The position numbers and the translations under genes are program-made. A stretch of DNA of 15,047 bases, from the NCBI GenBank assembly GCA_017694215.1, contig JADIND010000009.1, positions 1 through 15,047 of the forward strand. Reading direction: 5' to 3'. The DNA comes from Candidatus Scatousia excrementipullorum (lineage in GTDB: Bacteria > Cyanobacteriota > Vampirovibrionia > Gastranaerophilales > Gastranaerophilaceae). Below, one piece after another: positions 8,731 through 14,963 of the stretch (position 1 is its first letter; every line of letters begins with the position of its first letter). Below the pieces are notes generated by a model, which searched no databases, was not told the origin of the DNA, and saw only the letters and a program-made list of their open reading frames with translations.

Positions 8731-8790
8731 TTACATTCTTGTATGACAGAAATTTTTATATTAAAGTTCTAATAAATGAGGCTGGATAAT

Positions 8791-9486
8791 ATGTTAAAAA
8801 GATTTATAATTTTTACGTCAATGTGTTTTATAATAATGCCTGCATTCGGGTTTGATGAGAGTGTTCTTGAGAAAGAAAATTCAATTCAGACAAGGATTGA
8901 CAGTGTGGGCACAAATCTTCTGAACTGCAACAAAATTCCGAGGCGGATTGTTTTTACATATGGCATGGCAGAAAAGAAAAAAATGCTTTCAACCGACAAA
9001 TCTTTAACCAAACGGCAGGTTATTATATATAGCGAATTGTACCGTCATGTGCAGACGGATGATGAGCTTGCGGCAATGCTTGCAAGAGAGATTTCCACCG
9101 TTATGAAATCCTACAGCGGTATCTGGGGCGGAACTCTTGATTCCGTACAGGTAGCACTCGGCTCGAAAAAATTTGAAATGGTGGCGGACAAAAGAGCCGT
9201 TGATTATATGGTGAATGCGGGCTACAATCCGCTTGCTCTTATAGTTTTTATCAACAAAACATGCCCGCAGAAACGGTTTGATAAAATCTCCCGCCACAAC
9301 CTTACCTCAAGACGGCTTGCACATATATATGAATATATAACCTACAAGTATCCGCAGTTTCTGGAAAATAACGAATATATAAATAACCCTTACTATCAAA
9401 ATTTCTTGTTGACTTCAATAGAAAACAGACGGCGGCTGGAAGAAAAAATGAAAAATAAATCTTTAAAGGAAGTTAAATATGACTAA
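8791..9486 (+). CDS. Exported M48-like protein lacking zinc ligands (pseudo-peptidase)
   Basis: A 231-residue protein with an N-terminal signal or anchor helix (residues 4-20). Residues 78-180 follow the layout of M48 metallopeptidases: DDELAAMLAREISTVM (90-105) where active members have DELAAVLAHEIAHV, then FEMVADKRAVDYMVNAGYNP (128-147) where they have EYEADRxA...AGYDP, and HNLTSRRLAHIYEY (169-182) like the usual HPxTxxRI segment. The HExxH motif reads RExxT (Arg99, Glu100, Thr103) and the third ligand Glu is Val131, so zinc binding should be lost while the fold is kept. An in-frame ATG at 8776 lacks a ribosome site; the ATG at 8791 has GAGG eight bases upstream and begins the hydrophobic segment. 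Its end overlaps the next gene by eight bases. Likely an extracytoplasmic binding protein; partner unknown. Confidence 0.7.
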   Translation: MLKRFIIFTSMCFIIMPAFGFDESVLEKENSIQTRIDSVGTNLLNCNKIPRRIVFTYGMAEKKKMLSTDKSLTKRQVIIYSELYRHVQTDDELAAMLAREISTVMKSYSGIWGGTLDSVQVALGSKKFEMVADKRAVDYMVNAGYNPLALIVFINKTCPQKRFDKISRHNLTSRRLAHIYEYITYKYPQFLENNEYINNPYYQNFLLTSIENRRRLEEKMKNKSLKEVKYD

Positions 9487-10039
9487 ATTCGGGGCACTTT
9501 TAATCCTGTTGTTTTTCTTAAGCTGCAGCTGTCCTCCGGCGGGTTTTTGCGTGGATGCTGAAACTCCGGATATTGAAGAAAAACAGGCTGTTTCAGAGCT
9601 TCCGTATGATTATTCAAGTACGGTCAGGGTTCCTGTTTATCTTTCCATAACAAAACAAATTTCCACAAAAGACGGGCTTCAGGAAGGGCAGAAACTGGAA
9701 TTTCGGGTTATCAAAGATGTTGTTTACAAAGATAAGATGATTTTGAAATCGGGCGATATTGTGACGGGAACTCTGGAAACTATTATAACAAGCGGTATGA
9801 ACGGTTTTCCTGCAGAAGTTATTATAGACGGCTTTGATATTCCGAGCGTGAAACAGTCGCAGCTTATGAGTTCTTATAATAAAAGGGGGCAGAACCGTTG
9901 TTTCTGGGTTTATCCTCTCAAATGGTCTTTAACGCTTATACCTTTTGTCGGTTCGTTGACTAATTTTATTATGGGCGGAGAGGCAAAAGTTAAGACCTCT
10001 GATGTTATTACTATATATTATTATCCGGAATGGAAGTAG
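9479..10039 (+). CDS. Exported protein of unknown function, coupled to the M48-like gene
   Basis: I do not recognise a family. The 186-residue protein begins with a strong signal sequence (residues 3-24) containing Cys16, Cys18 and Cys24; FLSC is a poor lipobox, so lipidation is possible but unsupported. Residues 45-122 look beta-rich, with LEFRVIKDVVYKDKMILKSG resembling small barrel domains that carry a 'positive charge, then gated value' pattern. A hydrophobic stretch at 149-167 (SLTLIPFVGSLTNFIMGG) could contact or span a membrane. The ATG lies inside the preceding gene, with AAGGAAG six bases upstream, so the two proteins are probably made together and may act in one envelope complex. 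No convincing terminator follows. Confidence 0.75.
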   Translation: MTKFGALLILLFFLSCSCPPAGFCVDAETPDIEEKQAVSELPYDYSSTVRVPVYLSITKQISTKDGLQEGQKLEFRVIKDVVYKDKMILKSGDIVTGTLETIITSGMNGFPAEVIIDGFDIPSVKQSQLMSSYNKRGQNRCFWVYPLKWSLTLIPFVGSLTNFIMGGEAKVKTSDVITIYYYPEWK

Positions 10040-10100
10040 ACGGATTATTATACGCCTGTGTAAGCAGGCATAAAGAACGGCACCGGTTTAAGCACGGATA

Positions 10101-10982
10101 TCAATTAACGGAAGATTCATCGGCACGGGCAAATTTTACGTTTTTATAGAAATATTGAAGAATTTGATATGCGTTATAACCTTTTTTGGCAAGGTTGTTG
10201 GCTCCGTGCTGTGACATGCCGATTCCGTGTCCGTTTTTCTTAACATTGTCATCAAATGACGGAACAGCTCTTATATAAGGCAGGTCACTGCCCCATGCCT
10301 GTTTTGTGGTAACGGTATGACCGCCTGCGGATGCGGAATAAAATGCGGAAACGACTTTGTAATTATAAGTCAAAACGAGTCCGCTTGTTTCGTCAACGGC
10401 AGTATTTGTTTTGGCGGTTTCCGCAGTTGCTCCGCCGTAAGCCTGATCTTCCGGAGTATCTTTCAGGTCAAATCCGAGGCTTGCTCGTTTGCCGAGGTTT
10501 GCAAGTGCATAGCTTCTTGCGGCGATTGCCTGTGCTTTTAAAGCTTCCAGCTCCCAGCCGGACGGCATTTCTGACGGGACAACACCTTTCAGATAATCTT
10601 CCAGTGTAACATTATTAATTACCGTTAATTTTTTATTCTTGTTCTGTATTGCCAGAAAACCTCTGTACCATTTGTTTTTTGCACTAATAAAGCCTCCCTG
10701 CGGCGGTTTTATTACAATGTAATCCGAATATATCTGATAAAACTTGCCGTCAAGCTTTATTGCCATTGTATTTTTATACGGAACAATTTCATAACCTTTC
10801 ATTCCGTCAATTTTTACAACGGTTTTGTTTGTATTGGCGTCAATAATAGAGGTATCGCCCGAGGAGCCTATTCCAGCCCAGTCAGCATTCACCTGAAGGC
10901 CTATTTTTATTGCATAGCAGGGCGAATTCAAACAGAGAAATCCCGCCAGCACAAGCAAAAATAACAGTAATCTCTTCTTCAT
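10101..10982 (-). CDS. Compact SpoIID/LytB-domain protein, putative peptidoglycan lytic enzyme
   Basis: A 293-residue secreted protein with a signal peptide (MKKRLLLFLLVLAGFLCLNS, cleavage after about residue 24). Residues 25-115 form an N-terminal beta-rich region. The SpoIID domain follows: LEDYLKGVVPSEMP with Glu138 at the position of the catalytic glutamate of SpoIID lytic transglycosylase, ALKAQAIAARSYAL (147-160), FYSASAGGHT (214-223), and the C-terminal GHGIGMSQHGA (251-261). Family members usually have about 90-100 residues between the 'VPxxD' segment and GHGxGMSQ; here only about eight separate them. The ATG at 10982 has no Shine-Dalgarno but sits 9 bases after an extended -10, so a leaderless transcript is likely; a TTG at 11009 is an unlikely alternative start. 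SpoIID relatives occur in non-sporulating bacteria, where they trim denuded glycan strands. Confidence 0.85.
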   Translation of the reverse strand: MKKRLLLFLLVLAGFLCLNSPCYAIKIGLQVNADWAGIGSSGDTSIIDANTNKTVVKIDGMKGYEIVPYKNTMAIKLDGKFYQIYSDYIVIKPPQGGFISAKNKWYRGFLAIQNKNKKLTVINNVTLEDYLKGVVPSEMPSGWELEALKAQAIAARSYALANLGKRASLGFDLKDTPEDQAYGGATAETAKTNTAVDETSGLVLTYNYKVVSAFYSASAGGHTVTTKQAWGSDLPYIRAVPSFDDNVKKNGHGIGMSQHGANNLAKKGYNAYQILQYFYKNVKFARADESSVN

Positions 10983-10991
10983 AACATGTAT

Positions 10992-11000
10992 ATTATAACA
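10992..11000 (-). promoter_or_regulatory. Extended -10 promoter giving a leaderless SpoIID transcript
   Basis: The minus strand reads TGTTATAAT: a perfect TATAAT (10992-10997) with the extended TGn. The last -10 base is 10 bases from the ATG, so transcription should begin about three bases before the start codon (near 10985). No convincing -35 is present, as expected for extended -10 promoters. Confidence 0.6.
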
Positions 11001-11019
11001 TATTTTCAAAAAAATGCTA

Positions 11020-11730
11020 TTAAGCCTTTCGGTCGATTTTTTCGGCAGTTACCGGTGATGATTTTTGTTCTGCTTCAGCGGTTTTATTCTCCTCCGGTTC
11101 CGTTTTTATGCCTAAACCGGCTTTCACTTTGTCCTTGTAACCTTCTGCAATTTTTTGACCTATGCTGTATGATGCGATTGATGCTGAAACAAAAGCAACA
11201 CCTTTCAGGATTGCGGCTATTTTTCCGGCGTTTCCTGACTTGAGCATATATTTTGATATTGAATTAAGTCCTTTTTTGCCTTTCATTGCGTTTGCCAGTG
11301 TGGTAATGTTTTTTTCATTAAATATCTTATTCTGGTGAAGTTTCATCAAACCTTCACCGGCAAACATTCCTGCCAGAGCTCCTGCTTCCGAAATTCCGGT
11401 GCCTATTTTATCATCCGAAGTCGCGACTTTTATACCGCTTGAGATACAAATAAGCGGGTTTACGTTTTTTGTTGCCCATTTTACTGCTTTCCCCGTGTAA
11501 TCAACTGCTTTTTTGCCGGCAGGAGAAAGATTGTTGAAAATACTGGATGCGTTGTGTGCTGTTTTTGCTACCGTATCGTTATATTGTGCTGCTGCCTGTG
11601 CCATTTTTGCTCCCTGTGCAAATGCAACGGAACCTCTTGCTGTTTCGCCGTTTTCAACCTTCTTGATATTCCTCCAGCAGAATATTCCGCTTGGAACACA
11701 TACTTCTAATAATGGTGCTGTTATCGACAT
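11020..11730 (-). CDS. Orphan alanine/glycine-rich helical protein, unknown function
   Basis: I do not recognise a domain. The 236-residue protein is rich in Ala, Gly and Lys. It has amphipathic helical stretches at about 35-65, small-residue hydrophobic segments at 92-103, 112-130 (GISEAGALAGMFAGEGL) and 170-193 (KIAAILKGVAFVSASIASYSIGQK), and a charged, Glu/Lys-rich, probably disordered tail (205-236). Small-xxx-small patterns in the hydrophobic parts would suit membrane insertion or helix packing. There is no signal peptide of normal form. The ATG has AAAAGG about 10 bases upstream. It precedes the SpoIID gene by 37 bases on the same strand, though SpoIID has its own promoter. Codon and base use match the neighbours, so it is probably a lineage-specific resident gene. 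Confidence 0.7.
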   Translation of the reverse strand: MSITAPLLEVCVPSGIFCWRNIKKVENGETARGSVAFAQGAKMAQAAAQYNDTVAKTAHNASSIFNNLSPAGKKAVDYTGKAVKWATKNVNPLICISSGIKVATSDDKIGTGISEAGALAGMFAGEGLMKLHQNKIFNEKNITTLANAMKGKKGLNSISKYMLKSGNAGKIAAILKGVAFVSASIASYSIGQKIAEGYKDKVKAGLGIKTEPEENKTAEAEQKSSPVTAEKIDRKA

Positions 11731-11856
11731 AACACAATATACCTTTTAACACTACCTTACTATTTATATAAAGTATTTTTATTTTCTGAAATTGCTTATT
11801 GTTTTTATTTTGTTACATTTTTAATATTTTTATGCGGCAGTGCAGGAATAATAAAA

Positions 11857-11882
11857 ACTTGTTTATTGAAAAATAAACAAGT
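11857..11882 (-). terminator. Rho-independent terminator of the DUF2023-like gene
   Basis: A perfect 11-base inverted repeat (ACTTGTTTATT / AATAAACAAGT) with a four-base loop, followed on the minus strand by TTTTTATTATT. It lies 45 bases after the stop codon of the gene at 11928. The rest of the 11731-11856 gap is AT-rich and shows no gene. Confidence 0.75.
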
Positions 11883-11927
11883 GTCATTCATAGTGTTAAT
11901 AATATGATAAACAATAAGTTAGGATTT

Positions 11928-12359
11928 TTATATGGTATTTTTCAGCTTCATAAATCTTTCACATTGTTTTACCCTGTCGTATCCGAGCATTATCCCGAGC
12001 ATAAAATCCTGCTCCGGAGTAAGTTCGTTTAATTTCGGGTTAAATGTCCTGACCACATCAACGCATGGCTTTTCACCGAAGTATACATTGATTTTGTTAT
12101 TGTCGATTTCATGGATTACATAATCAATGTTTTCATGCTGAAGCCTTTGTTCGATTGTGCTGCGGTATTTTGCCTTTTCTGTTGTCAGGATAAGATTTCT
12201 GATTCCTTTTTTGTATTCGTAAATATGATGATAAAAAACTCGTAAATCCGTATAGTCACTTTTTATTTTATTGCGTGATGCGGCAGCCCCGAACGGAAGG
12301 ACTACCCCGCAATTCCCGCCGTAAATGCCGCTGTATAAGTTTGCCGTGTTCACTCTCAT
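11928..12359 (-). CDS. DUF2023-like small protein under a metal-type operator
   Basis: A 143-residue cytoplasmic protein. Residues about 41-140 match my memory of DUF2023 (PF09633): VFYHHIYEYKKGIRNLIL, then IDYVIHEIDNNKINVYFG, and the C-terminal LTPEQDFMLGIMLGYDRVKQCERF. Its biochemical role is unknown; from memory, relatives in Bacteroidota sit next to flavodoxin genes, hinting at iron limitation. The first 40 residues (glycine/alanine-rich, with LPFGAAAS) are an added N-terminal extension not expected in the family. ATG 12359 was chosen over the adjacent TTG; CGGGG about seven bases upstream is a weak ribosome site. The promoter carries two operators of TTAGG-N4-CCTAA type, so expression is probably metal-controlled. 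Transcription is divergent from the ABC-F gene and ends at the hairpin 45 bases downstream. Confidence 0.7.
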   Translation of the reverse strand: MRVNTANLYSGIYGGNCGVVLPFGAAASRNKIKSDYTDLRVFYHHIYEYKKGIRNLILTTEKAKYRSTIEQRLQHENIDYVIHEIDNNKINVYFGEKPCVDVVRTFNPKLNELTPEQDFMLGIMLGYDRVKQCERFMKLKNTI

Positions 12360-12376
12360 CAATTTACCCCGTTATC

Positions 12377-12421
12377 TTGTTAGGTGTTCCTAACAAAATA
12401 ATTGTAAGGCATTCCTAACAT
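12377..12421. promoter_or_regulatory. Tandem operators of DtxR/MntR type
   Basis: Two 20-base inverted repeats with centres 25 bases apart. Site 1 (12377-12396) is perfect: TTGTTAGG-TGTT-CCTAACAA. Site 2 (12402-12421) is TTGTAAGG-CATT-CCTAACAT, with an arm mismatch. Both share the core T(T/A)AGG-N4-CCTAA, and site 1 contains the exact TTAGG-N4-CCTAA core of DtxR/IdeR/SirR/MntR-family metal repressors. Site 2 fills the gap between -35 and -10 of the minus-strand promoter; site 1 covers its predicted start point. Confidence 0.8.
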
Positions 12422-12429
12422 TTTGTCAA
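12401..12429 (-). promoter_or_regulatory. Promoter of the DUF2023-like gene
   Basis: On the minus strand a perfect TTGACA (12424-12429), a 17-base spacer and TACAAT (12401-12406), the strongest consensus promoter in the window. Start is expected near 12394, inside operator 1, so repressor binding would block it. Confidence 0.85.
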
Positions 12430-12450
12430 GCGTTTTTGTGGTAATATATT
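12423..12450 (+). promoter_or_regulatory. Promoter of the ABC-F gene
   Basis: TTGTCA (12423-12428), a 16-base spacer and TATATT (12445-12450). Its -35 is the same seven bases (TTGTCAA) that hold the -35 of the opposite promoter, so the two polymerases compete for one site, and operator 2 abuts it. Confidence 0.6.
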
Positions 12451-12479
12451 AAAAGCTGAAATTTAAATAGGGAAGAATT

Positions 12480-14108
12480 ATGATTACAACGAATAAATTA
12501 ACGGTGAGATTCGGTTCACAGACACTTTTTGAAAATGTAAGCATAAAATTTGTACCCGGGAACTGTTACGGGGTAATCGGGGCAAACGGAGCGGGAAAAA
12601 GTACGCTTTTAAGGGTTTTGTCCGGCGAAATTGAGCCGACATCGGGTGATATTAGTATATCAAAAGGTCAGAGAATTGCTGTTCTGCGTCAGGATCATTT
12701 TGCTTTTGATGATTACAGTGTTATTGATACGGTTATCATGGGTCACAAAAAACTGTATGATATTATGAAAGAACGTGACGCATTGTATGCAAAGCCGGAT
12801 TTTAACGATGAAGACGGGATAAAGGCTGCACATCTGGAAGAGGAGTTTGCCGAACTTGACGGCTGGCAGGCTGAATCTATGGCAGCGTCTTTGTTGTCGG
12901 AGTTGGGAATTCCTGATGAACTGCATTACGAACAGATGAAAAATCTTGCAGGCAGCGAAAAAGTTCGGGTTCTTCTTGCTCAGGCACTTTTCGGCAATCC
13001 GGATATCTTGCTGCTTGATGAGCCGACAAACCACCTTGATTTAAATACTATCAACTGGCTTGAAGAATTTCTTATTGAATTTCCGAACCTTGTTATCGTT
13101 GTTTCGCATGACAGAAAATTCTTAGACAGAGTTTGTACGCATATTGCGGACATTGATTACAAAAATATTCAGCTCTACACCGGTAACTACACTTTCTGGT
13201 CTGAGGCAAGCCAATTAATTAAAAAACAAAAAGAAGAACAGAATAAGAAAACCGAAGAAAAAATGGAAGAACTCAAAGCCTTTATTGCAAGATTCAGTGC
13301 AAACGCATCTAAAGCAAAACAGGCAACTTCCAGAAAAAATATGCTGGATAAATTATCTCTTGAAGAAATCAAGCCGTCATCCCGTCAGTATCCGAGAATA
13401 AGATTTAATTACAAAAAAATTCCGGGCAAAGATGTTTTGACGGTGAGCGGAATTACAAAATCCGTTGACGGCGAATTATTGTTTAAGAATTTCAGTTTTG
13501 AAGTTTATCAGGGTGAAAAAATTGCGTTCATAGCAAAAGACCCTCTGATAATCACGACTTTGTTTGACATTCTTGAGGGGAAAACGCAGCCTGATGCCGG
13601 AGAAGTTAAGTGGGGCATAACCGCAACGCATTCATATTTCCCGAAAGACAACAATTTTTATTTTGAATCGGAATTAAACATAATGCAGTGGCTTGCACAG
13701 TATTCGCCTGACCAGCATGTAAACTTTTTACGCGGGTATCTTGGCAGAATGCTCTTTTCCGGCGACGATGCGGATAAGAAGGTGAAAGTTCTGTCCGGAG
13801 GCGAAAAAGTCCGTTGTATCTTAGCAAAAATGATGATTGAAGAATCAAATGTCATGATATTTGACGAGCCGACAAACCACCTTGATTTGGAAGCAATCAC
13901 GGCATTGAATAACGCTTTGATTGATTATACGGGAACGGTTCTGTTTACATCGCAGGATTATCAATTTATCCAGACTGTTGCTGACAGAATAATCGAAATT
14001 TCTCCTTACGGCTATATTAACCACAGAAGCAAATATGAAGATTATCTTGCAAATCCGGCAATAATCAAGCGTCGAAACGACTTATACAAGATGGCTGTGA
14101 AAAAGTAG
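12480..14108 (+). CDS. ABC-F family ATPase, YbiT-like, with one degenerate ATP site
   Basis: A soluble, ribosome-associated ABC-F protein (no membrane domain); members act on stalled or initiating ribosomes. The 542 residues hold two nucleotide domains and a charged linker (about 243-305) of the P-site tRNA-interaction type. Domain 1 has Walker A GANGAGKS (34-41), Walker B LLLDE (to Glu181) and switch SHD (209-211), but its signature is LAGSE (156-160) rather than LSGGE. Domain 2 has an intact LSGGE (438-442) and FDE (461-463), but the Walker A place reads AKDPLIITT (352-360), with no lysine, and the switch reads SQD (491-493). The site made by Walker A1 plus signature 2 is intact; the other is degenerate. 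AGGGA is six bases before the ATG. It converges with the transferase gene, overlapping its end by 44 bases. Confidence 0.9.
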   Translation: MITTNKLTVRFGSQTLFENVSIKFVPGNCYGVIGANGAGKSTLLRVLSGEIEPTSGDISISKGQRIAVLRQDHFAFDDYSVIDTVIMGHKKLYDIMKERDALYAKPDFNDEDGIKAAHLEEEFAELDGWQAESMAASLLSELGIPDELHYEQMKNLAGSEKVRVLLAQALFGNPDILLLDEPTNHLDLNTINWLEEFLIEFPNLVIVVSHDRKFLDRVCTHIADIDYKNIQLYTGNYTFWSEASQLIKKQKEEQNKKTEEKMEELKAFIARFSANASKAKQATSRKNMLDKLSLEEIKPSSRQYPRIRFNYKKIPGKDVLTVSGITKSVDGELLFKNFSFEVYQGEKIAFIAKDPLIITTLFDILEGKTQPDAGEVKWGITATHSYFPKDNNFYFESELNIMQWLAQYSPDQHVNFLRGYLGRMLFSGDDADKKVKVLSGGEKVRCILAKMMIEESNVMIFDEPTNHLDLEAITALNNALIDYTGTVLFTSQDYQFIQTVADRIIEISPYGYINHRSKYEDYLANPAIIKRRNDLYKMAVKK

Positions 14109-14589
14109 AATCAGCAGATACAACCGTGAGCATAAAATCTTTTTGAAAAACTGCGGAATATTTTGCCTGCGGAGATTGTTGGAGTTTTATTTCAGCCTCG
14201 TATTCAGTCCAGAATTTGTAAAAATCCTCTGTTGAGGTAAATTCACGTTCATATCTTTTTGATAAAGCTTCCAAATCACGCGGTTTCATTTCTTCTATAT
14301 CGAGCCCGCATTCCCCCCTGTCGAATGCCGCCGCAATATATTTACCGCTGTGGGAAATACTGAAACAAATTCCGCCGTGTTTAAATTTCGGCTTGTCGTT
14401 TTCTATTGTAATTTCCGTGTTTTCTATCCTGTAAATCTCTTGTGCTGCTGTTTTTATCAGATATCGCCCGAGTGCATGCTGCACAAACCTTTTCATGGAT
14501 TTGAATTCACATCCGTCGGTATATTTTCTGAGAAAATCAGAATCATGAGTCTTTAAAAATTCATCGGAATTAATATAGTAAATTTCCAT
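14065..14589 (-). CDS. 4'-phosphopantetheinyl transferase (Sfp-type)
   Basis: Transfers the phosphopantetheine arm of coenzyme A to a serine of an acyl or peptidyl carrier protein. At 174 residues it is short for Sfp (about 220) but has the core: FSISHSGKYIAAAF (76-89), GLDIE (95-99) with the Mg-binding Asp97 and Glu99, and FYKFWTEYEAEIKLQ (123-137), where Glu131 fits the catalytic Glu of the W(T)xKEAxxK motif and Lys135 the final Lys; the KEA lysine is Tyr130. No carrier-protein or synthase genes are nearby, so it may serve a carrier elsewhere. The last ~14 residues are read from DNA that is also the 3' end of the ABC-F gene on the other strand. The ATG has no Shine-Dalgarno and lies next to -10-like sequences, suggesting a leaderless start. 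Confidence 0.8.
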   Translation of the reverse strand: MEIYYINSDEFLKTHDSDFLRKYTDGCEFKSMKRFVQHALGRYLIKTAAQEIYRIENTEITIENDKPKFKHGGICFSISHSGKYIAAAFDRGECGLDIEEMKPRDLEALSKRYEREFTSTEDFYKFWTEYEAEIKLQQSPQAKYSAVFQKDFMLTVVSADSTFSQPSCISRFDA

Positions 14590-14595
14590 GACAAT

Positions 14596-14606
14596 ATAAT
14601 ACTATA
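14596..14606 (-). promoter_or_regulatory. Candidate -10 region of the transferase gene
   Basis: Overlapping minus-strand hexamers TATAGT (14601-14606) and TATTAT (14596-14601) lie 7-12 bases from the ATG. Either would start transcription 0-5 bases before the start codon. No strong -35 is visible. Confidence 0.35.
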
Positions 14607-14753
14607 AATTTGCAAAATAAAAGCATAAAAATAGTTAAGTGAGAAGAGTGAACATGTCATTCTGAAATGTTAACGGCGGCAGCTGTACGATTGCGGAGTG
14701 AAAACCCTCCGGCACTTCGTGCCACCTCCCTTATGAAGTGAGGCATTATATTT

Positions 14754-14895
14754 CCTCTCCCGAGGGCGGATTTACGGACGGACGATAGTCCGGATAGCGA
14801 GCAGATGAAGCCGGCAGAGCGGCAGCTCGGAGGCGATACTCTGTGCCCGCTCCCGCCAATAGCGGGGCGGGGGAGTAAATCCAAGACAGGAGAGG
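14754..14895. repeat. Nested foldback (long imperfect inverted repeat)
   Basis: The outer arms are CCTCTCC...GGATTTAC (14754-14775) and GTAAATCC...GGAGAGG (14875-14895), paired over two blocks of seven and eight bases. Inside lie smaller hairpins: CGGAC-GATA-GTCCG (14779-14792) and CCCGC-CAATA-GCGGG (14852-14866). Just outside is GGCAC-TTC-GTGCC (14711-14723). Both strands could form a structured RNA or cruciform. Confidence 0.6.
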
Positions 14896-14935
14896 GTTAG
14901 GGTGAGGGGGCGGACAGGATAAAAAAGAACAGTAG

Positions 14936-14963
14936 GTTGTGGTAAATTTTAATTTACCACAAC
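14936..14963. repeat. Perfect 13-base inverted repeat hairpin
   Basis: GTTGTGGTAAATT and AATTTACCACAAC flank two T bases, forming a near-perfect palindrome of 28 bases inside the MITE-like element. It is followed by AAAAATG on the plus strand, so it is not a good terminator for that direction; on the minus strand the next T-run is about 16 bases away. Confidence 0.7.

Noticed and set aside
8776..8790. Upstream ATG for the M48-like protein
   Set aside because: No ribosome site precedes it, and it would add charged residues before the signal sequence; ATG 8791 fits better.
10053..10073. GCCTG/CAGGC hairpin between the convergent genes at 10039 and 10101
   Set aside because: Only five base pairs and no T-run on either strand, so not supported as a terminator.
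11731..11856. Promoter for the orphan gene ending at 11730
   Set aside because: The stretch is so AT-rich that many TATA-like hexamers occur, and none has a believable -35 at the right spacing.
14657..14884. 75-codon open frame on the minus strand in the GC-rich element
   Set aside because: It lies inside the foldback repeat, has no ribosome site or recognisable protein features, and its openness is explained by the GC-rich composition.
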